DNA of 64,000 nucleotides. Origin: Acanthopleura granulata. Its lineage: Eukaryota; Mollusca; Polyplacophora; Chitonida; Chitonidae. The translations under genes and the position numbers were made by a program. Shown piece by piece: positions 30,871 to 44,349 of the stretch. Position 1 is the stretch's first letter. Each line of letters begins with the position of its first letter. The notes under the pieces were generated by a model. It was not told the origin of the DNA, did no database searches, and was given only the letters and a program-made list of their open reading frames with translations. Where the stretch lies: positions 12,993,435 to 13,057,434 of the forward strand of contig JABBOT010000013.1 in the NCBI GenBank assembly GCA_016165875.1, in the 5' to 3' direction.

Positions 30871-33377
30871 AGCATTCAGAGAAAATTCTATGCCTCTGAT
30901 TGGTCTATCTGCCTTGTTTTCGTAAAACAGACAAGGGATTCAGTCTCGCCCCTTAGATATGTTTTCTGTATCCGGAGTCAAAGGATGCTCGCGCCGATTG
31001 ATGGCAAAGTTTGTCGGCAATATCTGAAAGCAAGGTATACCCATGCAACACGCTAATATAACTTATGGTAGATACTTATATAAACTCAGACATATATAAA
31101 CACGGATGTATATAAATGTGGTCGCATATAAACGTGTAAGACAGACACCATAGAAACGGCGCCTTGGAGTTCATTGTGCAAATAGATCTAAACATAGTCG
31201 GCTGCATTGCGGTAAATGTTGTGCCACATAAAATATCTGAGACAAACGAAGGTAACACTGATAATACAGCAACACAATGTAAAGATATCGGTTTTGAAAT
31301 CGTCCGGTATCAAGGAGACACTGTCTTGATTTGAAAAGAAAAGTAATCGTGCAAGTGAAATTAGACTCCCAGCCAAACAAACAATCAATCAACCCTAACT
31401 TCACATTCCGTTATCGAGTTACTGGGAGAGCGATTAGTTAGCTTTCCTCTAGCGGACTTGCCTTACACTATACAATGCATCAATTTAACTTCCGCTTGCC
31501 TTTAATGCCATATGAGCTGAGTCTCTTCGATATCTGTGCTCCGGAATCTGGTAATTAGTTCTCATTCTGAGGCCGATTGCACGAGGATTAGCCGTTTGCA
31601 ATGTTCAGTGTACACAAGGGTTTCAAAGGGGGAGCTGAGGTGTTGTTATGGAGGCCCCCTTGGTTTTCCCAAGCCGGGGTCATGTTGACGCGGCTCTTCT
31701 ATTCACACGGAGCATTTGGTCACAAAACGATATATCGGCCACCGCCCAACACATGCGCAATCGAAGATAGGTTTGTTCGCGCAAGGAGGCATGACTTATT
31801 CGATGCTTGACGGGACAGGTTGATTAATTAGGAGTCAGCAGCATCTGGAAGTGAATACACGAAAACGTGTCCCAATACGTTCACATATACATACAGGAGA
31901 ACAAGGGTCCAGAGTCAGATGCACGTAGCTGCCAATAGCGGGTTCGATCAATTAACAGAATAAAGCGTTCTTCTCTAAAAATACCTTTGTCCTAGATGGT
32001 ACCGTGCTCCGCGCAGGCATTAAAATAATTTAATTATTTCATAGGATATATTCAAGACACTGCTCCTCGACGTTCTGTCCATAAAAAAGAGGATTATAAT
32101 GTATTTTGTTAGACTACACGCCAAAATCCTGGGAAAAATAGAGGATATTTTGTATTAATTGTTTAAACTGAAAACTTTGTTATTTTAATAAGCATCAGCT
32201 CAGGTGAGTGCATTAGTTTTGTGGGTGACACGTTACTATTGTGCCAAATATTTACAAACGGAAAACCTACTGAAAATGGAGACGTCCAGGTTTCCTCATT
32301 TGACCAAAGCGAAGAGAAAAGACGACCTTTTCATTAAAGGTGTTCATTCATTTTTAACACAATCAAACAAAAACTCACCTTCAGTAAGCCGTACATATCA
32401 CCGAACACAGCTCCTCGGTAAATATTTGGGAAAGGTTGCACGATTCTTTATTCGCCCTTTAAGAACAAAATAAATCCCTTAACTGTTTTCATCTTTTTCT
32501 CGCGATGAGACACGTGCCAACGGCATCTCAAACAAACGCCCAACGCAGCTGTTCTTCATACCGACAGGTTTTGTCACGTTTTAGGCGCAGTAAGTGCTTT
32601 TCCTAAAGATCTTACTTCAATCAGTCTCGTTTGGAAAACGCACATGGCGTGCGATGTACTGAGAAGGATTGACATATAAACAAATAAACCGAGTATTTCG
32701 CAATGATCAAGCCTGACAAACAAAACGACACATTTTTCGGTCTTATTCGCCGTTTTGATACTGATTTTTTTTTTCATCCACCTAGAGGACTCATTGCGTC
32801 TTTTCCTCATCATTGAAAACAGTCGACTGCTTCTCTTTGCATGAACACGTCCTAATTTTCTTAGTTCGTTGGTGGTTTGTGTTAATTGTCCTTTTAGAAA
32901 CTCGTCTTGCGATTATTGACCCGGAACGCCCATTTTTGTTGACGACTGGTATACGAATGTCGGTTTCGGCGCCTAGGTTAACTTACCTATTTTTCTTCAG
33001 GTTCATATCAAATCCGTAATGTGTGAATTGTTTTTAAAATACTTAGGAATTTTGTGATAAAAATAACCCCTTTTATTGGGATATACTATCATGCATTTTC
33101 CTTGGCGATATTTTTCTATAGTTATATTCATGTATGCTTGTATAACTAATCTAATAGAATAACAGTATTCTGTGTCGTAAAACGTATGCCGTATACCATA
33201 TGTACCTCCTCAGCAACATTCAGTTTACGTGTTTTAGGAAGTAACATAATTCAAAACGCAGGAACTGCTATTATACCCTCCGATGTAAGAACGTTAAACT
33301 TTATTTGAAAACTTCCTTTTATTCCTTTGATATGTGAGACATGCAATATATTCCATGGTGGAAGGATTTGTACTGAT
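30871..33377. other. No gene recognised
   Basis: A GC-richer patch at 31600-31810 has an open frame without recognisable domains. Minus-strand donor-like sites near 32373 and 32985 follow short ATG frames and could be 5' exons of the aquaporin, but nothing supports them beyond the splice motif. Confidence 0.4.
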
Positions 33378-33548
33378 CAGTTCTTTTCGCCGTAATCAAA
33401 AATATTTCACGGAAACGACGCCGGTCTGCATCATTGTTGGAGGAAACAGGGCACAGCCCGGGAGGAATCCCATGACCATCCGTAGATAGCGGGCAAACCT
33501 TCCCACGTCCGACCGTAGAGGAAGCCAGCATGAGCGACAACGGTCGTA
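33378..33548 (-). repeat. SINE family 1, diverged
   Basis: The plus strand has TTTTCGCCGTAATCAAAAAT, the complement of the central domain, then CAAACCTTCCCACGTCCGAC and GAGGAAGCCAGCATGAG. Confidence 0.82.
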
Positions 33549-34341
33549 TTAGTGAAATACAATACATTAAACTCACTGGTCTAGAATTGCTCAAAATGCC
33601 GTATAGGATTCAATACCGTCTAAGAAATTCCATGTAAGACCACACGAAATGCGCCCTCATGCTCTTCTGGTTTCAAGTCTCCGACCACAACTTAAGCAGG
33701 TCAGTCTTGAACCTTCCCTCAACCTGAATGCGATTAAACCATCATTGGCAGAAGAAAAGATCTTTTATATACCATGCTTGGCACATTGTATTATGCCCTA
33801 AAACACCTGCATATTCGGTTCTTATGCAACAATAATTGTTAAATCCATAACAACGAGCAGGAAAACCGCAAACACAAGTTTGCTCTTTCGTGTTCGAGAT
33901 GTTCACGTCACTGTCATACATTACGCTTATTAGAAGGCCCCTCGCTACAGGATTGCGTCAACACCCATTATAGGTGCACTACACTCCAAAAAAAAAAATT
34001 ATCTGTTGGACTGACAGAATACTACGTTTCTTGTGTAATGATAAAATAGATCGTGCCATTGTTACTAACCATTCTGTTATGATAGAGTTGTTCTTTTATT
34101 CCAACGAAAGTGTTAGTGTAATGAAGTGCACAATAGAAAATTATATGTTACAGCAACATTGTCTACTCAAGCATCTCTCAGAATACAGAAGGTTATGTAA
34201 AATTTCACAGATTAGTTTTTACAGTGTATACACGTAGAGCTGCACACTGCTTGATCAAGCACTCTTCCACCAATCTTTGGCGCATAATTCGTTTATGTAC
34301 ATTAATTGTGCATCTTCATATATCTTCCTTTTCCCAATCGG
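33549..34341. other. No gene or repeat recognised
   Basis: AT-rich, short open frames only. Confidence 0.4.
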
Positions 34342-34445
34342 TATAAAACCGTGTACCGTGGCGCGACGTGAAAATCCAATTAAGCTGTGGATCCTCTGGG
34401 ATAGTAGCGTAACGCTTTCACCACTAAACCAAATAAAAATGACCA
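34342..34445 (-). repeat. tRNA-like head, possible SINE
   Basis: The complement reads TGGTTTAGTGGTGAAAGCGT, an A-box-like stretch. Too incomplete for a tRNA gene. Confidence 0.35.
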
Positions 34446-34623
34446 TTGGTCATTTAGAAGATATCACATGGATGCTATACGCTGTCATAATTGCAGGCTA
34501 CGTTCGCCTAATTGAATATGTTCTGTGGGCTACGCGAATGCCAACTGACTGCAATATATGACAATTCTGTGGGAATCTAACTCAACGCGTGCATGTACAC
34601 ATCTGTTTAATCGCTGGAATAGG

Positions 34624-34984
34624 GGAGTTTCGAGTTCGGACTCGAAGAAGGTAAAAAGAATTCAACTGTGTCATGTGACTTGTCAAAAATGTCAGGCAAT
34701 TTTGTTGATTTTAATTTATCGATCACCTGTCTCGCTGTGTTAGGGGTGCACAAATGACTTCTCCTTCAATCAGGAGCATCATAAAGTAAAAAAAAAACCA
34801 TCCAGCTCTTTAATTCTCCCTATCGTACGTCTAGTCTAAATAAATCTTTTTGAAACTTTTCTTAGACGCCCATGTTATAGTAAATGTAATCAGAAATAGT
34901 TGCCTAACATTTTTGATAGGTCACATGGTACAGTGGGGCTTTCCTTGCCTTTAGCGATAAAAGAGTTCGAATTCGAAACTCTTC
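34624..34984. mobile_element. Inverted-repeat element, about 360 bp
   Basis: Left arm 34624-34706 (GAGTTTCGAGTTCGGACTCG ... CATGTGACTTGTCAAAAATG) is the imperfect complement of right arm 34895-34984. Arms are about 85 bp and the spacer about 190 bp. MITE or an inverted SINE pair; no coding capacity. Confidence 0.65.
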
Positions 34985-35287
34985 TATTGTTTCTTTTTTT
35001 ACTTAATTCTGCTTAAGCCGTGGTCATAAGGGGCAATGAAGCATTCACATGTACAGCTGGAATAAGATTCTGAGGAAAACTTATTACAGCTCGCATTTCA
35101 CCGGTTGCTTGTGAGCATTTGCAAACCATCACACTACAGCCGCTGCTCTGGTTTTACTCTGTGTTGTTATCTTTAAAATATACTCCTTCATAAACCAAGA
35201 TTCTGCTGATGGGCTAAGCCTCTCCAACGCCTTGGACTTTTGCATTGTCCAATGTTAATATATTTCGAGGCGGGAGTGAGGGTGGAT

Positions 35288-35512
35288 TTGCCATCCATGG
35301 ATCAGGTGGTTAGCGCGCTAGCGCAGCGTAATGACCCAGAAGCCTCCCATCAATGCACTCGCTGTGAGTTCAAGTCCAGCTCATGCAAAGTGGGCAGCAA
35401 CCTGCGGATCGTGGGTTTTCCCCCTGGGCTCTGCCCGGTTTCCTCCCACCATAATGCTTGCCGCCGTCGTATAAGTGAAATATTCTTGAGTACGGCGTAA
35501 AACACATAAAAT
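35288..35512 (+). repeat. SINE family 1, near full length with internal deletion
   Basis: GGTTAGCGCGCTAGCGCAGC head, GTGAGTTCAAGTCCAGCTCA, then a deletion joining CATGC to AAAGTGGGCAGC, a normal centre and tail. Confidence 0.9.
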
Positions 35513-35697
35513 CAATGTATTGCAATTAACATAACTGCATTCTTTTTACCTAATTCTGAGTGAGGTATGGTGCTAGTGAACGTGCAAGTTAGTATTGTCT
35601 CGGCATGTACATCTACATGATGTGCATACAACCTCAACTGAGAAATTATTGAAGCCCGTATTTCATCGGTTACGAATTTTATCGGTTACGAATAACC

Positions 35698-35997
35698 TTT
35701 TGCCTCCTATCACACTGTAATCGTTGTTCTGATTTTACTCTCCGTATTGAAGTCTTTGAATAAAACCCTGACTGAGGTAAATTGTCGGGAGGCCGGGCTT
35801 CAGAGATAACGTGTGACCATTTGCCATATATCACAATGTACTCGTTATTCTGGTTTTACTCCCTGTGTTGAAGTCTTTGAATAAAGCCCTAACTGAGGTA
35901 AATTGTCGGGAGGCCGGGCTTCAGAGACAACGTGTGACCATTTGCCATATATCACAATGTAATCGTTATTCTGGTTTTACTCCCTGTGCTGTAGTTA
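35698..35997 (+). repeat. 121-bp tandem repeat, about 2.5 copies
   Basis: The block with GGTTTTACTCCCTGTGTTGA and AATTGTCGGGAGGCCGGGCT repeats at 121 bp. Single diverged copies of the GGTTTTACTCT part occur near 26587, 35145 and 43155, so it belongs to a dispersed family. Confidence 0.88.
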
Positions 35998-37336
35998 TTG
36001 ATATTACATTCACACCAATCCGTCATCATAGCACCTATAACTTTACCTAGTACTGCACTGACAATTGCCATGGATCCGTGAAGAATCAAACACACATCTA
36101 ACAGTTGCCTTGTTGCGAGATTTATCTGTTGCAAGCCTCCGAGGCAAATCGCTTGTCGCTTCAATCAACAGTTGATGAGTGTATGGACGTTTATTTTTGT
36201 TTCCAAGGTCAAATCATAAAAGTACCGGATTCACGCCGATATAAGGAGAAAGGACTCTGGTCACTAAAAGTCGTCTTTCCTCTTTTTTCCTTCTCCCCTG
36301 GGGTAATTTAGATGGAATCAATACATCAGCAATAATGGCGGCTTGATGGTTAAGATCAAAAGGTTTCGCACAGATCTGCCATTTAAAGACGAGTGCCGTG
36401 AAATTAGGCTAATTCATAGCTTAGCTCTTAGCTTACGGGGAGTTCGAAATAATTCCAGATTCCGTTTTTACTTTGCATCAATTCAGAATTTAGTGGGTGT
36501 ACTTGGCATCAGTACCCTAGTAAAGTGCATACCAGATGTGTTCTAATTTCAGCCAAGCCTAAAACTACTGTAAATACTAGTAATAAAACAAATGATGACA
36601 CAATTAAGTGGACGAACATTGGTGTAATTTCTGAAGCACTCAGCTGCACAACACAATAAGTACGACACATTTTGCGCGATTTTTGGTTGAAGACATGTCA
36701 TCTACAACTTAGGCCAAGCTGCCCAAACGACCACACGAGAGCCACCGATGGTTCATTGTCAACAAGGCGCCCACGACAGATGGGGTTACATGTATTTGGA
36801 CATTTTCGTGGGCTGATGTCTGTGCTAAGGAAATAGATGTAAACAAGATTACATTGATATCAGTTCCCGGAGGTAACTCGGACACTGCACAACGAAGTGT
36901 ACACAATCGCGGCAAAAACTGTCCGTTATATGACGTCAAGGGGTGGCCTTCCCTTTCGCGCTGTACCACTGTGTAACTGTACGTTACCGCCTCCCAGGAA
37001 GGGCATGATGTCTGACAATAGACAAAAACTGCACGCTTTTCCACGTGATTTCCAAAGCTGTTTTTCCCTTCATAATAACTCACAAAACGCCCTACGCGTG
37101 ATACATCGTAAGTGTGTACATTAATTAATTCGGGTGGAAAAACATTGTCATGTGAACAGTTAGTTTTCGTGATGTTCTCTGTTTGTGTTCAAACTTCCTC
37201 ACTTGGGGCGTTTCTTGTCGAGCAATAGATGAATCTGTCCTGTACTGAGAGGACCTTTGCACGCAATTATTGTCATGTTCACATTCTCGAGAAGTTACCT
37301 GTGTTGCCTACAGACACAGCTTATGTGTCGCTCCTG
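35998..37336. other. No gene recognised
   Basis: A minus-strand open frame at 36709-37083 was examined as an aquaporin 5' exon and not accepted. Nothing else is evident. Confidence 0.4.
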
Positions 37337-37337
37337 T

Positions 37338-37392
<55 letters not shown>

Positions 37393-37412
37393 TTATTTAT
37401 TTATTTATTTCC
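37337..37412 (+). repeat. (ATTT)n microsatellite
   Basis: About 18 TTTA units with one interruption. Confidence 0.95.
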
Positions 37413-37497
37413 TGTTTAATATTTACAAAAATATTCACTGACTGTAAAGCTGGTCAGATTTCTAGACTGAGAAAACCACAGATCTATTTTAATTACT

Positions 37498-37590
37498 CTA
37501 CGCCTCGCTTTGATAAGTATATTTCACTTATACGACGGCGACCAGCATTATGTTCAGGGCAGGGCAGAACCCAACTCCTGATTTGGTCTG
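37498..37590 (-). repeat. SINE family 1 fragment
   Basis: CTACGCCTCGCTTTGATAAG, then TATTTCACTTATACGACGGC, the complement of the tail side. The TTTA run just left of it may be its expanded tail. Confidence 0.75.
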
Positions 37591-38799
37591 ACACTTGCAA
37601 TCAGACAGACAAAAACAGCAGGAGATGCTTGTTATTTGGTGCTTGTTATTTTGATTTCCAGAGCTTCCTGGTGCTTTGCCTCCATCGTAGTGAAAGCATA
37701 TGCTTACATACTGTATACAGGGAAGGAATGGTTTGGCCTTATACTTCGGTTTGGCAGTTAACTGAGCACTGTAATATGGCAGCGCAGTGGTCAAGAAATG
37801 CAGTTCAAACCAACTCTGTGGTAACAGTGAATTGCAGGCAAAAATCCAAAATCCCACACCACAAACGCAGGTTGCACCTCAGTTATTTGGAAAACAAGAA
37901 AAATACTGTTCAAAAAACCGTGAAGTGAGGTAACATTATGGGTAATGTTACGTTCAGTTGTGCAGTACACGACATGAACGTATATATTTTGGTTATCTTC
38001 GAATGCCGTGATAGATAACCAGTCGGCCGAAAAGCTATGTAACTCCATGTCACGTAGAGGACAAAATTTTTCAACTTAAACAAGAATGAGTAAAGAAGAT
38101 AAAAATGTTGCCAACATTAGTTTACGAAAGTTTTTTTGTTAGATAAAAAAGTCTTTCGGGAGATATTCTTTTCTGCTGATGTTAATTCCACAGTTTTCAT
38201 ACTTGACATCTGAACGCCTGGTGATTAATCCCTCGGCAGTAGAAAGTAGGAAAATTCTCTGCTTTTGTTTCTAAAGTCCCACAGCTGTTTACACTCTATA
38301 GGGCTTTGCATTGACGAGAGAATGAAAGATGCTATGTCCTCGGATCGATAGCAGTTGCAGAGAAATGGAATCATTCTTTGTGACATGACATAAAGAGGGT
38401 CATAAATATGGCGTCAGAGACGACTGCACGTTACGCAATACGTCGTCGACTAGCATGCAATGTTGACGGACTGTGATCGATCCAGCCCTATTATGCCACA
38501 TTTCCGTTGTTTGTTTCCGTTGCGTGGCTTCTCACATACCCTGGTATAATGTTGCGCAAATCCTGACGAAAGCTGGACAGGTTATCCTTAAAAAACCTGT
38601 AAAACGCCGTGTATAGGTGTTTAGTCCGCTTTTTCCTTTATTCGCATAACTCGTTTTTATCCTTCTTTGTTTTTGTTTTTTTGTTCTCCTCCTGAATGGT
38701 GAAGACTCTTTTTTCATACTACTACATCATTAACTTTATACACCAGATTTCTTAACAGTATTTAGGCACCATATTACACGAATTAACTCTTCTTTTCTA
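37591..38799. other. No gene or repeat recognised
   Basis: The longest open frame (37257-37928 on the + strand) starts inside the TTTA run and has no family features. Confidence 0.4.
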
Positions 38800-38990
38800 G
38801 AACCACGCCATCCTGCCAGAAATGTTCCACGAATCCTCCGCAGGAATATCACACATAGCTTTGTATCTTCCACCCATCACCAAGAAAGACTGCTTGAACC
38901 ACGCCATAATGGAAAACTGTTGCTCAATTTCTTAGCAGGAATACCACCCATAGTCTCGCTTTCGCTCATCATCAATAAAGACTGAATGTC
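38800..38990 (+). repeat. 96-bp tandem duplication
   Basis: GAACCACGCCAT starts at 38800 and 38896. Both units end in an AAAGACTG motif. Confidence 0.8.
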
Positions 38991-38999
38991 TGACTGGAT

Positions 39000-39100
39000 G
39001 AATGATTGATTGATTGATTGATTGATTAAATGATGAAGTCACTGTTGTTTAACGCTGCTCCCACGAATTTTTTTCACACGATGGCGGGCAGTTGTATATG
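39000..39100 (-). repeat. SINE tail fragment with (ATTG)n
   Basis: ATTGATTGATTGATTGATTA, then GTTGTTTAACGCTGCTCCCA and TTTCACACGATGGCGG, a degraded complement of a SINE 3' end. Confidence 0.6.
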
Positions 39101-41867
39101 GTGCCATAAACAAAAACACATATCCCATAAAAGAAAACAGATTCTCAGGGGCACATGCCAGTACCCCTGCTGAAGTACACTTTGAAGACGTCCAATTACT
39201 TAGAAAACATTCATCACACGTTCACAACTCTGGTGTGGAAACATTTGCAGCAATCTTTCAAGGAAAGGCAATGGAAGTAATGTGTATATCCACCGTAACT
39301 ATGATACAACAAAGTTGTTTACACTGTAGTCTCATTTCCGTGTTATATATACATTCTTATACAACGGACGTCCTCCAAGATGCTATAACATCAACCATAT
39401 CAGTTTCTACAAGGTCGTCAAAGAATATCATTCCTACCAATTAACCCATAATGGTTTGAACTGCAGGAGCTAACGATGAAACAGTGCTGTCTACTCCATC
39501 AACGTATTAGGTGAGATTTTTTTCATTTTTTTTTTGTTTTGTTTTGTTTTGTTTTTTTTTGGTTTTTTTGTCCAAAAAGACTGAAGAGGCTGGTCTATTT
39601 GTTTTCAAATCACCGACTGTCGAACATTAATGGAGTGGGGTTTCGAGGCTAGCAAAAACTGGTGAACTATTGTCACTCATTACGTGAAGGTCAGTCTAAA
39701 GAATTCTCAGGGAGTCATACTAGATTTAAATTGCGTGAAATTAGCCACCAAACACAGACTGATATCGAAAAGAACTTAAAAGCAAATTAAACCTAACACG
39801 AAGCTTTCAAAGTGTTCAGATGAAATAGAACCGCTCCGATCTGTCAATTATATCGCGAGATTTTATGAGTTTATCGATCACAGCGCTACCCATGATTCAA
39901 AATCTAGCCTTTGTAGGCAAATGTCAAAACCAACATGGTTTCCTTTAAATTTGCTCTGAGTTCTTGTCAAATAAGGGAGAGGGGGAATCAGTTGGAACAC
40001 GGCTAAAAATGAGGCTATGCGAGGCATTCTGGTAGAGAAAGCAGCCATGTGTTCATATTACTTCATGACAGAAAGAGGGACAATGCTAAGTATTTCTCTC
40101 TTATCTGTCAACGGCAAAGCATAGTTGGAAAATTTTTAGATCTGTGTCTCGCTTTTGCACCTTACATCATATGACCACAAATGATATACCGTCAACATAC
40201 GGTTTATAAATCATCTTCATTCAGTATCTTTCATTAGATACACAGAATATCAATAACACACAAACAGCTGATGAAGTGCACGATGTACGTATAAGTTTTA
40301 GGCGTCTGGAATCTGATTACAAAGTTTGAAAGCAAATTTCTAAATATACATCAACCAGACTCGCAAGTAATCGTGATTTTTACAATTACCATGAAAAGTC
40401 ACTGCACCGAGAGGATTGACCCTCGGACTCAAAAATCCGAATTTTCCAGTAGAGCTAATTCAACTCAGAAAATTGAGCACCGTTTTGTTGTTGACAAGAG
40501 TACAAAGCTGAAATGGCAATTATTCCCTTGCGATGAAAGAGGAATATGTTCCCAGCTTGTCCACAAAATCGACCCCGCAAAGGTTGGAATATACTAGATA
40601 GCTTAGTTGGCTCAAACGACTTCACGCGCGATGATAATAATAATATTATTGATAATAAACTTTATTTCAACTCGATTGTACCATATATTAGCTTTAAAAA
40701 GCCACTTTTCGTGCCGATCTAGTGTAATAAATTATACAAATATAGAATACTACATTACAATATAACGTAACAAAAATGAGTTTGACTTCATAGATGATAA
40801 CGTCACTAGTTTTTCATCAATATGTGAGGGTATTTTTTGACATAATACAACTTTTCCACAATCGTACAGGTGGAAAATGTCTTATTTCTACGTGACTTCA
40901 AAGACTTTCGAAACTAATATAATTTTCGAGAAAATACTCCTAACCATACGTCTTAACTCCTGGAAGACACCAAAGCCTTCTGCTGGAAAGGCAAGTTATA
41001 CGATCAGCTTTCACGTTATATCTAACTCCAGCTTTATAATTCTCCCTGAAATTAATATGCGCAGATGAAAAAATAAAGAATCTTCATTTTCCTGCCAGAA
41101 TCTAGCTAGTAATCAGTCTGCGGGCTTGTGACCAAAGGCTTTCGGTATGCTATTTCCGTCGTGGTCTGCAGTGATTTTCAATTCCATCCACACTAATTAG
41201 GCGTCTTCTTGAACAGCCACCTGATCTTATCGGATGATTAATTATCCTCGCGGGAGAAGTATAGTATAGTATAGTGCAAGTTTTTCAGTAACTGGTATCA
41301 GTAAAATGGCAACCTGTAATTAACAAATTACACGGGTGGGGGACCTGTGTTTAGTTTCATATAGGCTTTCTGTAAAATGAGAAGTTGTAATTAACACACT
41401 ACTTGGCTATTTCGACCTAGGTTACCGGACGGGTCGTGCTAACTGTGTGTGTTATAGTCTTATTCGATTATCGTCCATGGCCTTTTGTGGCCACCAACTG
41501 AATATCAATCTGCTCTCGTCTTTCCGAAGAGACCCCTGGGGATTTATGGTTTCTAATCAGGCTTATCTTAGTTCAAAATAGACGTCCTGTTCAGTGCAAT
41601 CTGTTGAGGAATTCTTTCACATCTGCTGTTTACAAGTACTATGTGTCTTCAAGATGTAAGCTTTATGACATTCTCATTACGACTCTAAGAAATATCTTGA
41701 TATACGCACACCATATATCCGTGGGAGGAGAAGGCACAAATGCGTCGCATCTTTTTATCAATCAGAAAATTTTTATTCCAGTGATGTTTATTATACCACA
41801 ATATCTGATAAAACTGATAAATTTATTTATCTCTTCATATATTTATTTATTTATTATTTATTTATTT
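39101..41867. other. No gene recognised
   Basis: Simple T/G runs at 39518-39580, an AATAAT cluster near 40632 and a TATAG run near 41263 are the only features seen. Confidence 0.4.
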
Positions 41868-42118
41868 GATCGGTGTTTTACGCCGTACTTATGAATATTT
41901 CACTTCTACGATGGCAACCAGCATTATGATCCGAGGAAACCGGGCAGACCTCCGTGGAAACCCACACCGTCCGCAGTTTTGCTAGCAGACCTTTCCACGT
42001 GCGACCGGAGAGAAAGCCAGTGTGAGCTGAACTTGAACTCGCAGCGATCGCATTGGTGAGAGGCTCTCGGATCATTACGCTGCACTAGTGCATTAACCCC
42101 TTCGGCCACCGAGGCCCT
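41868..42118 (-). repeat. SINE family 1, full length
   Basis: Preceded by TTTA units. GGTGTTTTACGCCGTACTTA through to CACCGAGGCCCTC, the complement of the head. One of the most complete minus-strand copies. Confidence 0.92.
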
Positions 42119-42249
42119 CTGGTCATTGACTTACAGAGTTAGATAAGTGCATGTTTTCGTGGGAGCATAGTTACAATCTGGTCACTCAGAATTAAACAAA
42201 CAAGACAATCAGTTCATCAATGAGTCAGTAAACATCTTTAACGGTGATT

Positions 42250-42412
42250 TGCTCCGGCTGTAAGTGGTAAGGCCTGCCAGCAACCTGCGGATGGTCTCGG
42301 GTTTCCCCCGGGCGCTGCCCGGTTTCCTCCCAGCATAATGCTGGCCGCCCTCGTCTAAGTGAGATATTCTTGAGCACCTCGTAAAACATCCATCATATCA
42401 ATAAATAAATTA
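42250..42412 (+). repeat. SINE family 1, 3' two thirds
   Basis: CTCCGGCTGTAAGTGGTAAG through the central domain GGGTTTCCCCCGGGCGCTGC to an AATAAATAAAT end. Confidence 0.88.
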
Positions 42413-43337
42413 AAGGTGATTCGTTAAAAAGGTAATTACTTTCTGTTGAAGTGCAGTTTAGCCCTGTCAGAGGCCTTATGAGGCAATAACTGCCATCAGA
42501 CGAAACTGAATAAAGAAGTATAAATGAATCAATGGTATCCTACTACTTCTAAACATCGTGAATGACCATTTGTATGCGGTAGCTTTCCATTGAAGCGGAA
42601 CTTGGGCCTGCGAAGTCTTGGGCCTACTAGAAGCACTAGCAATCAGACCAACCTGTGAAACTATGAATGAATAAACAAAGGAGATGGGACACTAAGGTAG
42701 AGATTTAACCCACAACTGATCCATCAAGTTGGCACAATAATAATATCTTCATACATTTTATTTTTTTCAATTTTTGCAATTTTCCAAAAAACATAGAAAA
42801 TTTAGGCCAATGCACATTCATAATAGCTGCGACATCGGACAGATAATTAATGTGGTCTTCCAGTCTAATTTTAATCATTCCAGGAATCTCTGATGTTAAA
42901 AGATGTCAGAAATTTTATGAACGGATCGAGTAAGTGACTAACAGTACGAGAGACAGAGCGATTTAATAGAATGCAGCTTTTTTACCCAATTCTGTTTCAG
43001 CCATGGTGTTACGGGAGGCGTGTAAGTTCTTACTTCTTAAACACTTATGAAGAGTTAGAATAAAACGCAAACTCGGGTAAACAAACAAGAGGTCGGCCGG
43101 ATTTTACCGCTTTTATTTGACCATTCGTCAACTACTACACTGTTGTCGCTGAAATGGTTTTACTCTCTGTGATGTAATCTTTTATATTCAAATACTGCAC
43201 TGTTCGTCACAGCGGATGTATTGAAGGACTAATCTTCGACAAGAACAGTGTGTTAATTTGGTTAATATGCTGTTCCTCATGTTAAGAATTATTCAAAGCC
43301 AATTAGGTCTGAATGTATTAATAAGGAATGAATGAAT
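42413..43337. other. No gene recognised
   Basis: Contains a diverged single copy of the GGTTTTACTC dispersed repeat near 43155. Confidence 0.45.
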
Positions 43338-43540
43338 GAATGCTTATTGTTTAACGCCCTATTCAGGAATATTTTACTTATACGAAGGCAGTGTCTCCTT
43401 GGTGCAGGACGGATTTCCACCGTATCTTTTATCTGGTGCTGCCTCACCGAGACGACTTGCCGAAGACAACCAACAAGCTCCAATCACATTATACTGACAT
43501 CGGGCCGACCAGTCCATCCTCTTATTGCTGAGCGCCTAGC
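43338..43540 (-). repeat. SINE family 2, partial
   Basis: Tail-side GTTTAACGCCCTATTCAGGA at the left; GGGCCGACCAGTCC and TTGCTGAGCGCC at the right also occur in the element at 62268-62592. Confidence 0.6.
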
Positions 43541-44174
43541 TCAGAACAACAAAACGTTGTTTTTTTTTTTTTTTGGTTGTTTTCCAGCGGATTGAGTTGC
43601 CCCGTGTTTTCAGTCACATGAAGAAATACAACAAACAGCGGGCGTCAACGCAATAGAGTAAAACTTTGATCTACCAAGGTACAAAGACAGCAGGGGGAGC
43701 TCCCTAAAGAAGCCTTGTGTGTGAGGTGTCCTGAAGTGAACCAGGCACGTACGGGTTGGCTTTGTGGTTGGAGGCCTGACCACAGCTTGCCCTACTTCTC
43801 GCTCCAGGCTCTAGGCATAACACTGTATAATTGCATTCAACCCGCGACAATTCAAATCCATTAAAAAATGGTGTTTAAAAAATACGACACGTTCTTCATA
43901 TAAAAAAAACACACCTATGAATATCCAATATCTTAAATTAGATAAATAGCTCCTCTGTAAAAATAGACATGTGATGATTGAAAAGACATGCAGACGATTT
44001 ATGAAAACTGAGTGAAAAGTTTGAATTCAAATATCAAATGCACCCTAGCCAAATTCACGTGTACAGACACGTATGTGGTCCGGCAAAACGCATGCACAGT
44101 ATCATGGGGAATAGTTTGAAACGCCATGAACAAACCAGCTGTATATATTCATTATGCATTCACATGTCTACCGT

Positions 44175-44349
44175 ACAATCATATTTATACTCTACAATCA
44201 TGTTTATACTGCACAATCATATTTATACTATACAATCATGATTATACTGTACAATCATATTTATACTATACAATCATATTTATACTGTACAATCATATTT
44301 ATAACAATCATACTTATACTGTACAATCATATTTATACTGGACAATCAT
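44175..44349 (+). repeat. 19-bp minisatellite, about 9 copies
   Basis: The unit ACAATCATATTTATACTGT repeats with small changes and one partial unit. Confidence 0.93.

Noticed and set aside
32373..32440. Minus-strand MYGLLK before a GTGAGT donor as the aquaporin start
   Set aside because: Possible but unsupported: six codons, no conserved residue, and no TM1 exon found between it and 28948.
36709..37083. Minus-strand open frame as the missing aquaporin 5' exon (AVSEL..GT and ENVQI resemble TM1/TM2 words)
   Set aside because: No 20-residue hydrophobic helix. The GTAACC donor leaves two extra residues and the CCAA position has no GT. The resemblance is weak.
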